From: Thermoanaerobaculum sp.
Lineage (GTDB): Bacteria > Acidobacteriota > Thermoanaerobaculia > Multivoradales > UBA5704
Assembly (NCBI GenBank): GCA_021154885.1
Contig: JAJKHS010000046.1
Span: 1 to 60,639, forward strand
Reading direction: 5' to 3'
Length of the DNA: 60,639 nucleotides
The notes beneath the pieces were generated by a model. It saw nothing but the letters and a program-made list of their open reading frames with translations, was not told the origin of the DNA and did no database searches. The first letter of the stretch is position 1; each line of letters opens with the position of its first letter. A program made the position numbers and the translations under genes. Shown here piece by piece: positions 52,068 to 60,639 of the stretch.

Positions 52068-53447
52068 ATGCTCCCCCCTGACCTCATCCTCCAAGGCCGC
52101 CGGGTCGTGACTCCCGACGGCGTACGGCCGGCCACGGTGCACGTCCGGCGCGGGAGGATCGAACGCGTCAGCTCCGCGGAGGAGATCTCCGCGGGACCGG
52201 CTGTTATTGACTGCGGGGACTCGGTGCTCATGCCGGGGATCGTGGATACCCACGTCCACGTCAACGAGCCGGGTCGGACGGAGTGGGAAGGCTTCGCGAC
52301 CGCCACCCAAGCCGCCGCGGCCGGGGGCGTAACGACGCTCGTGGACATGCCCCTCAACAGCATCCCCGCCACCACCACCCGGGAGGGCCTGCGCGCCAAG
52401 GTCGCGGCGGCGGGGAGGCTCTGGATCGATGTGGGGCTCTGGGGCGGGGTCGTGCCCGGCAATGCGGGGGAGTTGGACGATCTCCTCGAGGGCGGCGTTC
52501 TCGGATTCAAGGCATTCCTCGTCCCCTCCGGCGTCGACGAATTCCCCAACGTCGGGGAGGCCGACCTGCGCGCGGCCCTGCCGATCCTCGCCCGGCGCGG
52601 CGCCGTGCTCTTGGCCCACGCCGAGCTGCCGGGCCCGATCGCGGCCGCGGCCGACATCTGGGACAATTGGGACGGCGCCGGTCCGGCTGAGCTGCGCGAT
52701 TACGGCCGCTATCTGCGGTCTCGGCCTGACGCGGCCGAAGTCGAGGCGGTCGAGCTGCTGGTCCGGCTCAGCCGCGAGCTGGGGTGCCGGGTCCACGTCG
52801 TCCACGTCTCCTCGGCGGAGGTGCTGCCGATCCTGAAACGAGCCCGCGCGGAGGGGCTCCCGATCACCGCCGAGACCTGCCCGCACTACCTGACCTTCGC
52901 CGCCGAGGAGATCCCCGACGGCGGCGTGACCTTCAAGTGCGCGCCTCCCATCCGCTCGCGCGACAACCGGGAGCGCCTCTGGGAGGCTCTGCGCGACGGG
53001 GTGATCGACCTCGTGGCCACCGATCACTCGCCGTGCTCGCCGGAGATGAAGAAGGTCGCATCCGGCGATTTCCGCGGCGCCTGGGGTGGGATCTCGTCCC
53101 TCCAACTCGCCCTTTCGGCCGTTTGGACCGGGGCGCGGGAGCACGGCTTCACGATCGCGGACCTTGCACGCTGGATGTGCGCCGCGCCCGCGCGGCTGGC
53201 GGGGCTGGAGGGGCACAAGGGAGCCATCGCGCCGGGGTACGATGCCGACCTGGTGATCTGGGACCCCGAGGAGAGCTTCGTGGTCGATCCCGAGCAACTC
53301 CACCATCGCCATAAGCTCATCCCCTACGCCGGGCGCACGCTGTACGGCGTCGTCCGGCGGACCTTGCTGCGGGGAGAGACGATCTACAAGAATGGGGATC
53401 TCGTGGGAATCCCCGGCGGCCGGCTTCTCATCGGGAGAGGGACATGA
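52068..53447 (+). CDS. allB: Allantoinase
   Basis: The 459-residue cyclic amidohydrolase opens allantoin to allantoate. Metal-ligand motifs: IVDTHVHVNEPGRTEWEGF, the carbamylated lysine in GFKAFLVPS, HVVHVSSAE, ETCPHYLTF and ATDHSPC. ATG at 52068 fits homology better than GTG at 52038, which lies inside the promoter. The gene leads an operon of five overlapping or nearly overlapping purine genes. Confidence 0.94.
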   Translation: MLPPDLILQGRRVVTPDGVRPATVHVRRGRIERVSSAEEISAGPAVIDCGDSVLMPGIVDTHVHVNEPGRTEWEGFATATQAAAAGGVTTLVDMPLNSIPATTTREGLRAKVAAAGRLWIDVGLWGGVVPGNAGELDDLLEGGVLGFKAFLVPSGVDEFPNVGEADLRAALPILARRGAVLLAHAELPGPIAAAADIWDNWDGAGPAELRDYGRYLRSRPDAAEVEAVELLVRLSRELGCRVHVVHVSSAEVLPILKRARAEGLPITAETCPHYLTFAAEEIPDGGVTFKCAPPIRSRDNRERLWEALRDGVIDLVATDHSPCSPEMKKVASGDFRGAWGGISSLQLALSAVWTGAREHGFTIADLARWMCAAPARLAGLEGHKGAIAPGYDADLVIWDPEESFVVDPEQLHHRHKLIPYAGRTLYGVVRRTLLRGETIYKNGDLVGIPGGRLLIGRGT

Positions 53448-54409
53448 GCGACTTCACCGATCTCGTGGATCTCGCCGCCGAGCGGCTGGGTGGCGCCGTG
53501 TTGGCGGCGAACGACGAATTCTTCGCGCCGAAGGAGAATCTCCTGAAGGCCGGCGAGGCGGTCTGGATCGAGGGCGAGTACACCGAGGTCGGCAAGTGGA
53601 TGGACGGCTGGGAGACCCGCCGGCGGCGCGAGCCGGGCCACGACTGGTGCCTCGTCCGGCTGGGGCTGCCGGGACTGCTCCGGGGCGTGATCGTCGACAC
53701 CGCCCACTTCCGCGGCAACTATCCCGAGTCCTGCTCGCTCGAAGCCTGCGCCGTCGAGGGTTATCCCGGACTCTATGAATTGGAGGAGGCGGAATGGACC
53801 GAGATCTTCTCCCGCTCGCCGCTCCAGGGAGATTCCAAGAACCGTTTTCCCATCGAAGGGGAGAGCGGGCGACTGACCCACCTCCGCTTCAATATCTTTC
53901 CGGACGGCGGCGTGGCCCGGCTGCGGGTGTACGGCGACGTAATCCCGGACTGGGCGCGGCTCGTTCGGTTCGGCGGCGAGATCGACCTCGCGGCGGTTGA
54001 GAACGGCGGGCTCGTCCTCACCTGCAGCGACATGTTTTTCGGCAACCGCCACAACCTCATCCTGCCCGGACCGCCGCTCGGCATGCACGACGGCTGGGAG
54101 ACGCGCCGCCGGCGGGGACCGGGCCACGATTGGGCGATCGTAAAGCTGGGCACGCGCGGCGCCATCCACCGGGTGGAAGTGGACACCTCGCATTTCAAGG
54201 GCAACGCGCCCGGGAGCTGCTCCATCGAGGGGTGCGACGGGGATCTTGACGGTTGGCGGGAGATCCTGCCGCTCACCCCGCTGAGGCCCAACACCCGGCA
54301 TCGTTTCGATCAGATTGCCGCCGCCGGACCGATCACCCACGCCCGACTCAACATCCACCCCGACGGGGGCGTGGCACGGCTGCGGCTATTTGGAGCTCTG
54401 GCCGGATGA
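53444..54409 (+). CDS. alc: Allantoicase
   Basis: The 321-residue protein consists of two similar beta-jelly-roll halves. Each half has a GWETRRRR(E/G)PGHDW motif (near residues 55 and 217), followed by VDTAHFRGN/VDTSHFKGN and FPDGGVARLRVYG/HPDGGVARLRLFG. It hydrolyses allantoate to ureidoglycolate and urea. Start overlaps allB and stop overlaps uraD (ATGA). Confidence 0.94.
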   Translation: MSDFTDLVDLAAERLGGAVLAANDEFFAPKENLLKAGEAVWIEGEYTEVGKWMDGWETRRRREPGHDWCLVRLGLPGLLRGVIVDTAHFRGNYPESCSLEACAVEGYPGLYELEEAEWTEIFSRSPLQGDSKNRFPIEGESGRLTHLRFNIFPDGGVARLRVYGDVIPDWARLVRFGGEIDLAAVENGGLVLTCSDMFFGNRHNLILPGPPLGMHDGWETRRRRGPGHDWAIVKLGTRGAIHRVEVDTSHFKGNAPGSCSIEGCDGDLDGWREILPLTPLRPNTRHRFDQIAAAGPITHARLNIHPDGGVARLRLFGALAG

Positions 54410-54903
54410 GCAAGGATCTCGACCGCTTCAATGCCCTGCCTGTCGACGAGGCCGCGGAGAGGCTCCTCCCGTGCTGCGGCTCCCGCGCCTGGGCACACCG
54501 GATGGCGGAGAGCCGCCCGTTCCAGAGCCTCGCCGAGCTGCGAGAAAAATCTGATCGGATCTGGCGGAGCCTCGGCGGCGAGGATTGGCGGGAAGCCTTC
54601 GCCGCCCATCCTCGGATCGGAGAGAAGGGAAGCCGCTGGTCCGAGCAGGAGCAGGCCGGTGCGCGCAGCGCGGACGCGCAGACTATCGCCGAGTTGATCG
54701 CCGCAAACCGCCTCTACGAGACCCGCTTCGATCACATCTTCATCGTCTGCGCCACGGGCAAGACCGCCGCGGAGATGCTCGGCCTGCTGCGCGCACGGCT
54801 CGGCAACGATCCTGAAACCGAGCTGCGCATCGCCGCCGAGGAACAGCGGAAAATCATCAACCTGCGATTGGAGAAACTCCTCTTGAAGGGGATCAATTCA
54901 TGA
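54406..54903 (+). CDS. uraD: OHCU decarboxylase
   Basis: The 165-residue helical enzyme turns 2-oxo-4-hydroxy-4-carboxy-5-ureidoimidazoline into (S)-allantoin. Characteristic CCGSRAWAHRMAESRPF, AAHPRIGEK (His/Arg active site) and FIVCATGKTAAEML are present. It is coupled to alc and to the HIU hydrolase by ATGA overlaps. Confidence 0.93.
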   Translation: MSKDLDRFNALPVDEAAERLLPCCGSRAWAHRMAESRPFQSLAELREKSDRIWRSLGGEDWREAFAAHPRIGEKGSRWSEQEQAGARSADAQTIAELIAANRLYETRFDHIFIVCATGKTAAEMLGLLRARLGNDPETELRIAAEEQRKIINLRLEKLLLKGINS

Positions 54904-55241
54904 GCGGCATCACCACCCACGTCCTGGACACCTCGAGGGGCCGGCCGGCGAGCGGCGTTCCCGTCGTACTCGAAATCCGTTCGGAGGACGGCTGGCGGGA
55001 GCTGGCAAGGGCCACGACGGACGACGACGGCCGCGTCCGGCAGTTCCTGCCGCCGGGGTCGTCATTGATCGGCGGGACCTATCGCCTCATGTTTCGGACG
55101 GAGACCTATTTCGCGGCCCATGAGGTCGAGGGTTTCTATCCGCAAATCTCGATCGTCTTTGAGGTTCGGGACGGGGCGCAGCACTACCACGTGCCGCTCC
55201 TGCTGAGCCCGTTCGGATACTCGACCTATCGGGGGAGCTGA
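54900..55241 (+). CDS. uraH: 5-hydroxyisourate hydrolase (transthyretin-like)
   Basis: The 113-residue protein starts ITTHVLDTSRGRPASGVPV, has an active-site His near the N-terminus, and ends in the family signature YSTYRGS. It hydrolyses 5-hydroxyisourate from the uricase reaction. The stop lies 2 bp before the uricase start. Confidence 0.95.
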   Translation: MSGITTHVLDTSRGRPASGVPVVLEIRSEDGWRELARATTDDDGRVRQFLPPGSSLIGGTYRLMFRTETYFAAHEVEGFYPQISIVFEVRDGAQHYHVPLLLSPFGYSTYRGS

Positions 55242-55243
55242 GC

Positions 55244-56086
55244 ATGCCCGTTACGCTGGCCGAAAACAGTTATGGAAAGCAGGCCATCCGCCTGGTGACC
55301 GTCCGCCGCCACGCGGGCCGCCACGAGCTGAAGGACGTCACCGTAGCGATCCGTTTCGAAGGGGATTTCGCGGCGGCGTACACGGACGGCGACAATCAGG
55401 GCGTCCTCCCCACGGACACGATGAAGAACACCGTCTACGCGCTGGCCGCCGAGCACCCGTTCGACAACGTCGAGGATTTCGGCCTCGCGCTGACCGATCA
55501 CTTTTTGAGTCACAGCCCGCGGGCGGCGAGCGTGCGTGTCGAGCTCACCGATCACCTCTGGGAGCCGATCCCGGTCGGCAACGCGCCTCACCCCCACGCC
55601 TTCCGCCAGGCAGGAAGCGAGCGGCGCATCGCCGAGGTGACGCGCGATCGACAAAGCGCCCGGGTACGGGCCGGCATCGAGGACTTGGTGGTGATGAAGA
55701 CCGCGAAGTCCGCCTTCGAGGGCTTTCCCCGCGACCGCTACACGACGCTGAAGGAGACCGCGGACCGCATCCTCGCCACGGCGGTGCGAGCGACTTGGCG
55801 CTATTCGCGGCCCTACGTCGCCTTCGGCCCGCTCTGGCACGAGGTGCGACGCGTCCTGCTCGAAACCTTCGCCAATCATGACAGCCGCTCGGTTCAGCAC
55901 ACCCTCTACGCCATGGGCGAGGCGGTGCTGGAGACACTGGACGTCGAGGAGGTCCACCTCGTCATGCCGAACAGGCACCACCTCCCGGTGGACCTCACGC
56001 CCTTCGGGATGGAGAACCGGAACGAGATTTTCGTGGCCGCTGCGGAGCCGTACGGGTTGATCGAGGGGACGGTGCGGCGGGGGTAA
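55244..56086 (+). CDS. pucL: Urate oxidase (uricase)
   Basis: The 280-residue T-fold protein oxidises urate to 5-hydroxyisourate without a cofactor. Motifs: NSYGKQAIRLVTVRR with the catalytic lysine, LPTDTMKNTVYALA with the Thr dyad, LVVMKTAKSAFEGFPRDRYTTL and LPVDLTPFGMENRNEIF. The gene closes the allB operon; order in metabolism is pucL, uraH, uraD, allB, alc. Confidence 0.95.
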   Translation: MPVTLAENSYGKQAIRLVTVRRHAGRHELKDVTVAIRFEGDFAAAYTDGDNQGVLPTDTMKNTVYALAAEHPFDNVEDFGLALTDHFLSHSPRAASVRVELTDHLWEPIPVGNAPHPHAFRQAGSERRIAEVTRDRQSARVRAGIEDLVVMKTAKSAFEGFPRDRYTTLKETADRILATAVRATWRYSRPYVAFGPLWHEVRRVLLETFANHDSRSVQHTLYAMGEAVLETLDVEEVHLVMPNRHHLPVDLTPFGMENRNEIFVAAAEPYGLIEGTVRRG

Positions 56087-56128
56087 CCCCAAGTTGTGGT
56101 AGTATGAACTCTTGAGAGGTGGCTCCTA

Positions 56129-56413
56129 ATGGCAAAGCGCGCTTTTGACCTGACCGAAGATATCCAACCGGCCGCGGATCTCCAGACCCAGGCAGAGGGT
56201 CTGCTCAGAAAGGTGCACGATACGCGGCGTCCCGTGGTTCTCACTCAAGAGGGGAGAGGGACGGCGGTTCTCGTCGATATTCATACCTATCAGTCCCTAC
56301 TGGAGGAGCTGGATATCCTCAGGGATGTTCACCGCGGTCTGGCCGATGTCGAGGCGGGTCGAGTCGTCCCCCACGACGAGGCCCGAGCCCGTCTCTTGGC
56401 GCGCTACGAGTAG
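56129..56413 (+). CDS. Phd/YefM-type antitoxin
   Basis: The 94-residue protein reads RRPVVLTQEGRGTAVLVDIHTYQSLLEEL, the Phd/YefM DNA-binding fold. An acidic C-terminus (ADVEAGRVVPHDEARARLLARYE) would bind the toxin. Its stop overlaps the toxin start by one base. The pair sits between uricase and the DUF6986 gene with no obvious link to purines. Confidence 0.85.
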   Translation: MAKRAFDLTEDIQPAADLQTQAEGLLRKVHDTRRPVVLTQEGRGTAVLVDIHTYQSLLEELDILRDVHRGLADVEAGRVVPHDEARARLLARYE

Positions 56414-56718
56414 TGGCCTGTCACATCCTGTGGTCCGATTACGCTCTGGAACAAGCCGCGGAGCTCTTCGACTTCATCGCTGAGGAGAACCCTGCCGCCG
56501 CAAGGCGTGTCATTCAAGATCTATTCGATCGAGTCGAAGCCTTGGCCGAACACCCGCTCCTGGGTCGACGCCTTTTGGAAGGGGTCGATCCGAGTTTGCG
56601 GCGGTTCGTAGTCGGAAATTACATCGTGCTTTATTACGTGAACGACGCTCGGCAGATGATCGATATCGTTGCGGTCCGTCACTTCCGCCAGCGGCCTCTG
56701 CCCCAAGAAGAACCCTGA
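56413..56718 (+). CDS. ParE/RelE-type toxin
   Basis: The 101-residue RelE-fold protein reads ILWSDYALEQAAELFDFIAEENPAAA, VEALAEHPLLGRRL and YIVLYYVNDARQMIDIVAVRHFRQ, closest to ParE toxins that poison gyrase. The GTG start overlaps the antitoxin stop. It converges on the DUF6986 gene with 3 bp between them. Confidence 0.87.
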   Translation: MACHILWSDYALEQAAELFDFIAEENPAAARRVIQDLFDRVEALAEHPLLGRRLLEGVDPSLRRFVVGNYIVLYYVNDARQMIDIVAVRHFRQRPLPQEEP

Positions 56719-56721
56719 CGC

Positions 56722-58056
56722 CTACCCCCGCCGGCTCTCCAAAATCTTCACGAACGACCGCCCCCGCAGCTCCTCCAGCGTCAGCCCCGATCTCTCCAGA
56801 GCTTCCTCTTCCGTGATCGCACCGCAGTTCACGGCTCGCAGAAAATAGTTGAGAAGACCCTGGCCCGTGGCGGCGTCGTCGAAGACCTCGCCCACCAGGG
56901 TGGCCTGGGCCGCCTTCTGGACGAAGTTGCGGACACGGTCGGAGGCGGCGTCCAAGCCCTCCAGGAAAAAAGAATAAAGGGCGGCGTAGCGGGTGACGAG
57001 TTGCGCCGGGTGGAGGTCCCAACCCTGGTAGAAGCCGCCGACGAGGGAGTGCCGGACGTGCGACGCGTGGCGGCTCCAGGCGCGATGGACGACGGCGCGG
57101 TTCTCTTCGACCTGGGCCGGGGTGAGTTGGGCTCCGCGATGAGGCGGCACAGGCAGGACGTTCGTGGCGCCATCCGACAGCCAGAGGCCCGTTCCAGCGT
57201 AGGCGACCTGCATCATGTGCTTGGCGAAGTCGCAGACCGGATGGGTCATCGACTGATGCTCCGCCGTGATGTTACAGGCGGCGGTGTAGTCGTAGGTGCC
57301 GAAGTGGGCAGCCACGCACCGGCCCCGCGCCGCGGCGGCCAGGAGCGGCAGGTTGGAGCTACCCCGCTCGTTGAGGATCGACTGCGGAGTCTCGATCATG
57401 ATCTCCAGCCGGAGCGAGCCGATTTCGAGTCCCAGCGCCGGCTCCAGGCGGTCGAAGAGATCGGCCAGCGCGGCGACCTGCTCCGGGACCGTCACCTTGG
57501 GGAGGGTGACGACGAAGTTTCCAGGCAGCCGGCCGCCCGTCTCCTGGATCAACGTCGTCAGGAACAGGTCGAGCGTGCGCAGGGACCGCTCCCGCAACTC
57601 CTCGGTGAAGGGCTTGATGCGGATGCCGATGAACGCGGGGAGAGTGCCGGCGGCCACTCCGGCGGCCATCTCGCGGGCGGCGGACGCGGCGTGGCCGTCC
57701 TCCTCCGCGTCCGGGCGGCTGCCGTAGCCGTCCTCGAAGTCGGCCCGGAAGTCCTCGACCGGCTCACGGCGGAGCCTCTCGGTAACACGAGCGTGAATCG
57801 TCGACGCCAGATCAGGCCGCAGTCCGATCGCCGCCGCGAGATCCGTGGGAGCGGGAGCGTACTCCTCGAAGGCGCGCAGGGCGAGCGATCCCAGCCGCGA
57901 GGCGATGTCGGCCTTGAAGAGGTGCGCGCCGCCGTAGACGGTGTGGACCGGCTGGCGCCGACCGGACTCGCCGGGCTGGCGACGCAGGAAGGCGAGGTTG
58001 GCGCCGCGCAGGCGCTCGAAGACATCGCGGACCGCGTCGTCGGGAAGAGTCGGCAT
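56722..58056 (-). CDS. DUF6986 protein (aldolase/PEP-kinase-like TIM barrel)
   Basis: The 444-residue protein resembles HpcH/citrate-lyase-beta barrels: EDFRADFEDGYGSRPDAEEDGH, GIRIKPF, FVVTLPKV, LEIMIETPQSIL (metal Glu) and AAHFGTYDYTA. The family is often called phosphoenolpyruvate kinase-like and travels with purine-catabolic genes in other phyla. It may act on C2 or C3 products of ureidoglycolate, but the reaction is unknown. It lies 17 bp downstream of the molybdenum-enzyme genes on the same strand, so it is probably in their operon. Confidence 0.72.
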   Translation of the reverse strand: MPTLPDDAVRDVFERLRGANLAFLRRQPGESGRRQPVHTVYGGAHLFKADIASRLGSLALRAFEEYAPAPTDLAAAIGLRPDLASTIHARVTERLRREPVEDFRADFEDGYGSRPDAEEDGHAASAAREMAAGVAAGTLPAFIGIRIKPFTEELRERSLRTLDLFLTTLIQETGGRLPGNFVVTLPKVTVPEQVAALADLFDRLEPALGLEIGSLRLEIMIETPQSILNERGSSNLPLLAAAARGRCVAAHFGTYDYTAACNITAEHQSMTHPVCDFAKHMMQVAYAGTGLWLSDGATNVLPVPPHRGAQLTPAQVEENRAVVHRAWSRHASHVRHSLVGGFYQGWDLHPAQLVTRYAALYSFFLEGLDAASDRVRNFVQKAAQATLVGEVFDDAATGQGLLNYFLRAVNCGAITEEEALERSGLTLEELRGRSFVKILESRRG

Positions 58057-58073
58057 CGATCTCTCTCCTCAGG

Positions 58074-58910
58074 TCAGGCCATCCCCAGCACCAGCCGGCG
58101 CACCACCCGCTCCAAAGCGAACCGGCGGTAGTCCGCGGTCGAGCGGACGTCGTCGATCGGCGTCACCTCGCGCGCCGCCGCGCGGCCTGCGAGATCGGCC
58201 GCCGCGGGTCCCGGAGACAGACCGCGGACGGCCTCTTCGGCGGCGCGCAGGCGGACCGGCGTCGCGGCGACGCTGCCGGCGGCGAGGCGCAGCTCGGCGA
58301 TCCGGCCCTCGGCAACGCGGCCGGCCAGGGCCACTACCACTTTGCTGATCGCCTGCGCCTCCCGGGTCCCGACTTTCCGGAAGGCTTGGACGGAGCCCTC
58401 CGGCAGGTAGGGGAGGCGGACCCGGGCCACGATCTCCCCGGGTCGCAGGGCCGTCTTGCGATAGCCGGTGTGGAATCCGGCGTAAGGGATCTCGCGCAAC
58501 CCGCGCGCCCCAGCCGCAACCACGACAGCGTCCAGAGCGAGGAGCACAGGGAGGGAGTCGCCGGCCGGGCTGGCGTTGGCCATATTCCCCCCCAGCGTCG
58601 CCCGATTCTGGATCTGCCAGCCGCCCACCAGGGACGCCGCCGCGACGAGAGCTGGGAAGGCGGCCCGGACAGCCGCCGAGCGGCGGATCTCGCTGAAGGA
58701 GGTGGTGGCGCCGATCTCCAGACCCCCCGCGACCTCTTGGATGCCCCGCAGCTCGGGGACGCCCAGGAGATCGATCACGCGGTCCATCTCGTGGAGGGCC
58801 TCGGGGCCGCGCACCATGAGGTCGGTGCAGCCGGCGGTGGGGACGAGCGCAGGATCGTCCTCCAGGCTCTGGAGGACCTCGTCGAGCGAGCGAGGCTGCA
58901 GCGCAATCAC
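58074..58910 (-). CDS. Xanthine dehydrogenase-type FAD subunit
   Basis: The 278-residue CoxM/XdhB-type flavoprotein has VPTAGCTDLMV, IGATTSFSEI and the FAD-binding signature QIQNRATLGGNMANASPAGDSLP. It passes electrons from the Fe-S subunit to NAD+ or another acceptor. Its start overlaps the stop of the Fe-S subunit gene by 4 bases. Confidence 0.92.
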   Translation of the reverse strand: MIALQPRSLDEVLQSLEDDPALVPTAGCTDLMVRGPEALHEMDRVIDLLGVPELRGIQEVAGGLEIGATTSFSEIRRSAAVRAAFPALVAAASLVGGWQIQNRATLGGNMANASPAGDSLPVLLALDAVVVAAGARGLREIPYAGFHTGYRKTALRPGEIVARVRLPYLPEGSVQAFRKVGTREAQAISKVVVALAGRVAEGRIAELRLAAGSVAATPVRLRAAEEAVRGLSPGPAAADLAGRAAAREVTPIDDVRSTADYRRFALERVVRRLVLGMA

Positions 58911-59359
58911 GATTCCGGCTCCGCGCAGATCGCCCGCAGGATCCCCTCATACCCGGTACAGCGGCAGAGATTGCCTGCCAGCGCCTCCCGCGCCTCCTCA
59001 CGGCTCGGCGCCGGATTGCGTTCGAGGAGCGCCCAGGCGGTGACCACGATCCCCGGCGTGCACGCGCCGCACTGGACACCGCCGGTCGCCACGAAGCGCT
59101 CCAGGAACTCGCGTGCAGGTCCTTCCGCGATCCCCTCGACGGTTTCGATCCGCCGCCCCTCGCACTGGAGGAGCGGCACCAGGCAGGAGAGGACGGGCTC
59201 GCCATCCATCAGCACCGTGCAGGCGCCGCACTCGCCTTCGCCACACCCCTCCTTGGTGCCGGTCAAGCCCAGCCGCTCGCGCAGCACGTCGAGCAGGCGC
59301 TCCATGGCATGACCATCCACCTCGGCCGCCCCGCTGTTGACGGAGAAGGAAACTTTCAC
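58907..59359 (-). CDS. Xanthine dehydrogenase-type 2Fe-2S subunit
   Basis: The 150-residue two-cluster protein has the plant-ferredoxin-type site GCGEGECGACTVLMDGEPVLSC (four Cys) and the second site QCGACTPGIV with CRCTGY. It links the molybdopterin and FAD subunits. It overlaps both flanking genes by 4 bases, so the three are translationally coupled. Confidence 0.94.
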   Translation of the reverse strand: MKVSFSVNSGAAEVDGHAMERLLDVLRERLGLTGTKEGCGEGECGACTVLMDGEPVLSCLVPLLQCEGRRIETVEGIAEGPAREFLERFVATGGVQCGACTPGIVVTAWALLERNPAPSREEAREALAGNLCRCTGYEGILRAICAEPES

Positions 59360-60639
59360 GATGCACCATTCCTGTTCAGGGTCTTCATCAGCCGCTCCGG
59401 AGTCGCGGGAATCTCGTCCACCGGGCAGCCCAGGGCGTTCTCGATCGCCTGGGCAGCCGCCGGAGCGCCGCCGTCCATGGGCAGCTCGCCCACCCCCTTG
59501 GCGCCGAAGGGGCCGCCCTCCCAGGGTCGCTCGAGCAGATGGACGTCGATCCGCGGGCAGTCCTTGATGGTGGGGATGATGTAGGTGGCGAGGCGGTCGT
59601 TCAGGTAGCGGCCGTCCTGGAGCTTGACCTCTTCCAGCAGCGCCCAGCCGAGGGCCTGGAGGGTGCCGCCTTCGATCTGCCCCGCGCAGAGCGTCTTGTG
59701 GATGGCCCGGCCCACCTCGCAGACGGCGGTCGCCTGAAGGGGCCGCACGGCCAGCGTGTCGGGATCGACCTCCACCTCGACGACGTCCGCGCCCCAGGCG
59801 TAGGTGGGGTAGGCGGCGCCGCGGTAGGTCGACTCGTCGAAAGCCTGGTCCGCGGGCGGCTCGTGGCGAATCGTGACCTCCACCGGGCCGGCCTCATTCC
59901 GGTACCGTCGCGCGGCCTCGCGGAAGCTCTCGCCAGGAGCCGACCTGGCCAGCACCCGGTCGCGCAACTCGGAGACCGCCTGGGCGATGAGGCCGCCCAC
60001 GATCATGGTCGTTCGTGAGGCGACCGTTGGGCCGGAGTCGGGGACGTCGCCGGTGTCCGGTGGAGCGAAGGCGAGATCCTCGGGGCCGATCCCGGCCGCC
60101 GCGGCCGCGATCTGCGGGAAGACCGCCACGCACCCCTGGCCCATGTCGGTCATGGCCGTGAGCACCTCGATGCGACCGTCCTCCAGGAGGCGGGCGGTGA
60201 CCGGCGACTTCATCTTGCGCTCGCCGTTTCCCGTGAAACCGGCGCCGTGGAAGTAGAGGGCGAGGCCGATCCCGCGCCGGGGCTCTCCGTCGGCTTCATG
60301 GGCGGCTTCCAACGCGCGCCATTTCTCGCGGAATCCCGTCCGGCGTTCGGCCTCTTCCAGACAGAGGCGGGCCGAGGTGGTCTCGTCCAGCACTTGGCCG
60401 GTGGGCAGACGGTCGCCCGGCACGACGACATTGCGGGCGCGGATCTCGTAGGGGTCGAGCCCCAGTGCCCGGCCGATCTTGTCCATCTGGCGCTCGACGG
60501 CGAACTCGACCTGAGGGGCGCCGAAGCCGCGGAAGGCGCTGTTCGGCGCCGTGTGGGTGCGCAGCACCTTGCCCTGGAGGCGCACGCTCGGCCAGCGGTA
60601 GGGGCCGAAGGCGTGGAGCAGGGCCCGCGAGAGCACCAC
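59356..60639 (-). CDS. Xanthine dehydrogenase-type molybdopterin subunit (5' end beyond window)
   Basis: The 427 C-terminal residues of the large subunit are present and the start lies beyond the right edge. Visible motifs: TAPNSAFRGFGAPQ with the substrate-binding Arg, a DMGQG motif, and the catalytic glutamate in GPFGAKGVGELPMDGGAP. With uricase and allantoin genes nearby, xanthine or hypoxanthine to urate is the likely reaction; a nicotinate or aldehyde oxidase cannot be excluded without the N-terminal half. Confidence 0.9.
   Translation of the reverse strand: MVLSRALLHAFGPYRWPSVRLQGKVLRTHTAPNSAFRGFGAPQVEFAVERQMDKIGRALGLDPYEIRARNVVVPGDRLPTGQVLDETTSARLCLEEAERRTGFREKWRALEAAHEADGEPRRGIGLALYFHGAGFTGNGERKMKSPVTARLLEDGRIEVLTAMTDMGQGCVAVFPQIAAAAAGIGPEDLAFAPPDTGDVPDSGPTVASRTTMIVGGLIAQAVSELRDRVLARSAPGESFREAARRYRNEAGPVEVTIRHEPPADQAFDESTYRGAAYPTYAWGADVVEVEVDPDTLAVRPLQATAVCEVGRAIHKTLCAGQIEGGTLQALGWALLEEVKLQDGRYLNDRLATYIIPTIKDCPRIDVHLLERPWEGGPFGAKGVGELPMDGGAPAAAQAIENALGCPVDEIPATPERLMKTLNRNGAS

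Overview
The window is 60.6 kb of high-GC bacterial chromosome and carries no rRNA and no CRISPR array. The best guess for the source is an Acidobacteriota member near Thermoanaerobaculia. The grounds are the GC-rich coding style, giant secreted Ig/carboxypeptidase-regulatory-like proteins, class I lanthipeptide-type precursors with a KLxLNRETLR leader, and a secreted protein (49495-50499) whose C-terminal domain is typical of that group. This assignment rests on family knowledge and was not searched.

Layout. (1) 1-15982, minus: one uninterrupted reading frame of more than 5,327 codons for a giant secreted surface protein that runs off the left edge. It has a signal peptide, about 13 carboxypeptidase-regulatory-like units, Big_5-type Ig domains and five tandem 363/364-residue glycine-rich repeats. 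(2) 16233-18071: a long-chain acyl-CoA ligase. (3) 18072-23340: an accessory island bounded by 54-bp direct copies of the ligase 3' end. It holds a duplicated RHH antitoxin (one copy truncated), an AbiEii-like nucleotidyltransferase, a GNAT toxin, a visibly AT-rich two-gene cassette (an HNH-ABC ATPase fusion followed by a TIR protein) and a vapBC pair. (4) 23368-31552: a 21-bp tandem repeat array, a Tat-exported LanC-like protein, a MaoC hydratase, peptidase E, acetyl-CoA synthetase, a DUF3999-like envelope protein and a SelD-N-terminal-like FAD oxidoreductase. (5) 31561-38800, minus: tRNA-Asn and the housekeeping operon TPR protein-mutS2-dnaG-rpoD. (6) 39066-50499: regulators, a MEDS hybrid histidine kinase, an AzgA purine permease, pyrF, two lanthipeptide-type precursors, a frameshifted small gene behind a perfect sigma-70 promoter, a peptidoglycan amidase, an NCS2 permease, a VOC protein, an AraC regulator and a secreted protein. 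(7) 50623-60639: a purine-degradation locus. It encodes an amidohydrolase/deaminase, allantoinase, allantoicase, OHCU decarboxylase, HIU hydrolase and urate oxidase, a Phd/ParE toxin-antitoxin pair, a DUF6986 aldolase-like protein and the three subunits of a xanthine-dehydrogenase-type molybdenum enzyme.

How the parts work together. The two purine permeases (41711-43024 and 46771-48201) and the deaminase would feed purine bases to the molybdenum hydroxylase. Urate then passes through uricase, HIU hydrolase, OHCU decarboxylase, allantoinase and allantoicase to ureidoglycolate and urea. The enzymes after ureidoglycolate are not in the window. The island looks like a defence and stability island. 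Its HNH-ATPase plus TIR pair is the strongest candidate here for an undescribed immune system. Several accessory and regulatory genes have a sigma-70 -10 box only 7-11 nt before the start codon and no Shine-Dalgarno sequence, which suggests leaderless transcripts.
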